Shown: positions 5,513-8,295 of the stretch, piece after piece
Layout of the letters: each line of letters begins with the position of its first letter
Position numbering within the stretch: the stretch's first letter is position 1
Origin: Actinomycetota bacterium
GTDB taxonomy: Bacteria > Actinomycetota > Humimicrobiia > Humimicrobiales > Humimicrobiaceae
Length of the DNA: 8,295 bases
Direction of reading: 5' to 3'
Assembly (NCBI GenBank): GCA_003155275.1
Contig: PMCC01000095.1
Coordinates: 1-8,295 of the forward strand
Program-made: the position numbers and the translations under genes
Notes under the pieces: model-generated
Told to the model about the DNA's origin: nothing
Databases searched by the model: none
What the model saw: the letters and a program-made list of their open reading frames with translations, nothing else

Positions 5513-7372
5513 ATGATTGGCGGCTATATTAATAAAACATTGCTGGTTAATTTATCTGACCATAGCGTAGAAGAAGTATATTTCAGTGATGATGTAAAAA
5601 GGAAATTCATTGGCGGATATGGGTTTGGCGCGAAATATATTTATGAGAATCAGAAACCCGGCATTAATCCATTATCGGAAGATAATATATTTACGTTATT
5701 TGCAGGCCCCCTTACAGGATTAAACTTTCCTGCAGTTTCCAGGTTCACAATATGCGGGAAATCACCTCTGACCAATACATGGGGAGATTCAAATGGTTCA
5801 GGCCATTTTGGTCCGGCATTAAAATTTGCGGGTCTTGACGGGCTTATTATTAAGGGAGCTTCGGAAAAACCGGTTTATCTATTGCTGGAAGACGGGCAAG
5901 TAAAAATCAAAGACGGGGCAAGCCTCTGGGGTAAGGATACTTATGAGACCGAAGACATTCTGAAGGAAATTCATGGCAAAAAAGCTGAAATTATATGCAT
6001 TGGCACTTCCGGTGAATATTTATCTCTTCTGTCCGCGGTGATAACAAGAAAAGGAAGGGCTGCTGCAAGAGGCGGCCTTGGCGCTGTTATGGGCTCCAAA
6101 AAAATAAAAGCCATTGTGGCTGTCGGCAGCAAAGATGTATACATTGCGGATATTGAAAGATTCAAACTGGTAAAAAATAAATTCATAAAAGAGATTAAGA
6201 AAGGCTGCGGTTTATCAGAATTTTATACCTCTACGGGAACCCCGGGCTATGCAACAAACGGGTTGCTTAGCGGTGATTCACCTGTAAAAAATTGGTTCGG
6301 TTCAAGCGAGGATATGAAAGATTTCAGTGAGCTTGAATATGATAATATTGAAAAGTATAAAGTCAAAAAAAATGCGTGTTACTCCTGCCCAATTGCATGT
6401 TGGGGGCATGTAATGATAAATGATGGAAATTACAGGTTAAAAGAAATCTCTCATATGCCGGAATATGAAACAATCTCTGCATTTGGCAGCTATTCTTTAA
6501 ACAATAATTTTGAATCAATAATCAAATGTAATGACATTTGCAACAGGTTTGGAATAGATACGATTTCAGTTGGGGCAACAGTCGCTTTTGCCATAAATTG
6601 TTATGAAAATAATATTATCAGTAAAAAAGATACTGGTGGAATAGAGTTGACCTGGGGAAACCATAAATCAATTGTTGAGCTCACTGAAAAGATAGCTAAA
6701 AGAGAAGGGATTGGGGAAATACTGTCTAATGGAGTTAAGGAGGCCTCATCTATAATTGGAAAAGGCTCGGAAGAGTTTGCCATACATGTGCAGGGCCAGG
6801 AGCTTCCGGCCCATGATCCGCGTTTTGAACCGGGTTTTGCCGTCAGCTATACTTTAGATGCAACACCGGGACGGCATTGCCAATTTGGTTCTTTTGTCCT
6901 CCCCTCAGGGATAGAAAGAGAATTGCCCGAAATTAAGTTTGTATTTAATAAAACTGAGTACAAAGGCAGAGCAAAAGCTGAGAAAGTGATGTCTTCTTTT
7001 ATGCATATAATAAATACCCTTGGGGCATGTTTATTCGGTTATTTTTCAGGTGATGTGACCAATTGGCCGGAATGCTACAGCGCTATAACCGGATGGGATG
7101 TAAGCTTGAGGGAATTGATAAAAACCGGCGAGAGGATCCATACAATCAGGCATTTATTTAATTTAAGAGAAGGAATAAATCCAATTAATATACCCTATCC
7201 AAAAATAACAAAAGGCCTGCCCCCTCTTGAAAATGGGCCGCTGAAAGGAATCAGTGTTGATATTGATAACATGCGTAAAGAATATTTGGAAGAAATGGAT
7301 TGGGATTTAAAAACATGTATTCCGACTGTCTCAAAACTAAAAGACTTGGAACTTGAATACCTCGGTAAATAA
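5513..7372 (+). CDS. Aldehyde:ferredoxin oxidoreductase family protein (tungsten/molybdenum-pterin, 4Fe-4S)
   Basis: Family members oxidise an aldehyde to its acid and pass two electrons to ferredoxin, using a bis-pterin W (or Mo) centre and one [4Fe-4S] cluster in the cytoplasm. The 619 residues match the usual 600-650. The N-terminal AOR domain (about 1-205) includes FIGGYGFGAK (32-41), SRFTICGKSP (76-85), a GDSNGSGHFG pterin-contact region (91-100) and ARGGLGAVMGSKKIKA (185-200). Cluster ligands are Cys289, Cys292 and Cys296 in CYSCPIAC, with Cys506 as the fourth. The first DxxGLD-type pterin motif is NRFGID (344-349) and the second is NTLGAC (501-506). His455 and the Glu pair in EYE (317-319) fall where the Pyrococcus furiosus AOR has its catalytic His448 and Glu313. 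The ATG has AAAGGA six bases upstream. No MoaD-like or dedicated ferredoxin gene is adjacent. Substrate within the family cannot be assigned; a metabolite linked to the imported compound is plausible. Confidence 0.92.
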   Translation: MIGGYINKTLLVNLSDHSVEEVYFSDDVKRKFIGGYGFGAKYIYENQKPGINPLSEDNIFTLFAGPLTGLNFPAVSRFTICGKSPLTNTWGDSNGSGHFGPALKFAGLDGLIIKGASEKPVYLLLEDGQVKIKDGASLWGKDTYETEDILKEIHGKKAEIICIGTSGEYLSLLSAVITRKGRAAARGGLGAVMGSKKIKAIVAVGSKDVYIADIERFKLVKNKFIKEIKKGCGLSEFYTSTGTPGYATNGLLSGDSPVKNWFGSSEDMKDFSELEYDNIEKYKVKKNACYSCPIACWGHVMINDGNYRLKEISHMPEYETISAFGSYSLNNNFESIIKCNDICNRFGIDTISVGATVAFAINCYENNIISKKDTGGIELTWGNHKSIVELTEKIAKREGIGEILSNGVKEASSIIGKGSEEFAIHVQGQELPAHDPRFEPGFAVSYTLDATPGRHCQFGSFVLPSGIERELPEIKFVFNKTEYKGRAKAEKVMSSFMHIINTLGACLFGYFSGDVTNWPECYSAITGWDVSLRELIKTGERIHTIRHLFNLREGINPINIPYPKITKGLPPLENGPLKGISVDIDNMRKEYLEEMDWDLKTCIPTVSKLKDLELEYLGK

Positions 7373-7429
7373 GAATTTTTATTTTGAAATCTTAAAATAT
7401 ATTTGAAATAGGGAGATACAGAACAGCGA

Positions 7430-8295
7430 ATGAAGATAAATAGAATAGAACTTACCCAGGCCAGGCTGCCTTTAAATGAACCTTTTGAAATAAGTTCCGG
7501 AGTAATTTTTGAAAAAGACTGCATCATAGTTAAATTATTTACAGAGGAATCAGTGGGAATCGGCGAATCCTCTCCTATGCCTGCGCCTTTTTATTCATCA
7601 GAGACTCCTGAAACGTGCATACATATATTGAAAGATTTTATAATCCCTCAGTTATTAAACAGAAATATTGATAAGATTGAAGATGCTGATGCTATATTTT
7701 CAAATATCAGGGGAAATAATTTTGCCAAAGCGGGAGTGGAGACTGCATTATGGGATTTGTTATCGAAGCATACAAACAAACCTCTTTTTGAATTTATCGG
7801 CGGAAAAAACAGGGAAATACCGTGGAAAATTTCTATCGGTATAAAACCTAGCATAGATGAATTATTGGCAAGTATTGAAAATTTTCTGGAATATGGGTGC
7901 AAAGGTATCAAGATTAAAATAAAAAAAGGATGGGATATTGAGCCAATTAAGAAAATAAGAGAGAAATTTGGAAATATTGATTTGACAGTTGACGCTAACT
8001 CAAACTATACAATAGAAGATGCTAAAATATTTGAGGAAATGGATAATTACAAATTAACACAGATAGAACAGCCACTGCACTATATGGACCTGTATGATCA
8101 TTATGTTTTACAAAACAGGATAAAGACGCCGATTTGTTTAGACGAAAGCATTGATAGTGTTACAAATTGTAAAAATGCATTGGATATCGGCAGTTGCAGA
8201 ATAATCAACATCAAAATTCAGAGAGTCGGCGGCATAAAAAATGCGGTTGCGATCCATGATATGTGCAGAGCAAAAGGAATTCCTGTCTGGATAGG
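7430..8295 (+). CDS. Enolase-superfamily enzyme, NSAR/OSBS (MenC2-like) group, 3' end beyond the window
   Basis: A frame starting ATG at 7430 stays open to the last base (288 codons plus two bases). The residues present cover the capping domain (about 1-125) and most of the barrel; the last 60-80 residues are expected to be missing. The metal and acid/base residues of the muconate-lactonizing subgroup are visible: KxK Lys161/Lys163 in IKIKIKKGWD, metal ligands Asp188 (VDAN), Glu213 (IEQPL) and Asp238 (CLDES), and Lys262 in NIKIQRVGG. The KGWD, CLDES and GIPVWIG segments point to the N-succinylamino acid racemase / o-succinylbenzoate synthase group. The two lysines exclude the His-based sugar-acid dehydratases. 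No other menaquinone gene is in view, so racemase or another cycloisomerase-like role is as likely as OSBS. A GGGAG lies 14 bases before the ATG, rather far; no other start exists after the stop at 7409. It follows the oxidoreductase by 57 bases. Confidence 0.88.
   Translation, partial: MKINRIELTQARLPLNEPFEISSGVIFEKDCIIVKLFTEESVGIGESSPMPAPFYSSETPETCIHILKDFIIPQLLNRNIDKIEDADAIFSNIRGNNFAKAGVETALWDLLSKHTNKPLFEFIGGKNREIPWKISIGIKPSIDELLASIENFLEYGCKGIKIKIKKGWDIEPIKKIREKFGNIDLTVDANSNYTIEDAKIFEEMDNYKLTQIEQPLHYMDLYDHYVLQNRIKTPICLDESIDSVTNCKNALDIGSCRIINIKIQRVGGIKNAVAIHDMCRAKGIPVWI

Noticed and set aside
7430..8295. Sugar-acid dehydratase (mandelate racemase-type) role for the enolase-superfamily gene
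   Set aside because: The sequence has KxK and a second catalytic Lys after the metal ligands, not the His-Asp dyad of those dehydratases, despite the sugar-transporter context.

Overview
The window is an AT-rich (roughly 35-40% GC by eye) bacterial segment. All seven supported reading frames lie on the + strand with short gaps, so it reads as one catabolic or transport operon, or two overlapping transcription units. Heavy use of ATA, AGA, AGG and AAA codons, two TTG starts with Shine-Dalgarno (SD) sites, a lipoprotein binding protein with a Thr/Ala/Glu-rich linker and a ferredoxin-linked tungsten/molybdenum enzyme suggest an anaerobic, low-GC bacterium. Uncultured lineages such as Atribacterota or the low-GC anaerobic Actinobacteria relatives would fit, as would an anaerobic Firmicute. 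The sequence alone does not fix the taxon. No RNA genes, mobile elements or CRISPR arrays were seen.

Layout: (1) the last 23 codons of an unidentified gene (1-72); (2) a 143-residue protein of unknown function with a TTG start (95-526); (3) a complete carbohydrate-uptake ABC transporter of the ribose/galactose/AI-2 type, in the order permease (585-1571), lipoprotein binding protein (1733-2815), second permease (2921-3910), double-domain ATPase (3945-5468); (4) an aldehyde:ferredoxin oxidoreductase family enzyme (5513-7372); (5) an enolase-superfamily enzyme of the N-succinylamino acid racemase / o-succinylbenzoate synthase type, cut by the window end (7430-8295, no stop reached).

The transporter probably uses a permease heterodimer, because the two permease genes are clearly different. 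Its binding protein keeps the overall ribose-binding-protein fold signature but lacks the Asp-Arg pair that grips ribose, so the substrate is unlikely to be plain ribose. The binding-protein gene has its own likely promoter, an isolated SD-like element in the leader, a 5' hairpin beside the ribosome site and a strong 3' hairpin. This would allow it to be made in excess over the membrane and ATPase subunits, whose genes lack recognisable SD sites.

The most interesting inference is functional. An importer of the sugar family, a ferredoxin-reducing aldehyde oxidase and an acid-processing enolase-superfamily enzyme sit together without sugar kinases or menaquinone genes in view. This may be an uncharacterised oxidative route in which an imported compound, or an aldehyde made from it, is oxidised with ferredoxin and the product is then racemised or otherwise rearranged. 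The pathway is inferred from gene order only.
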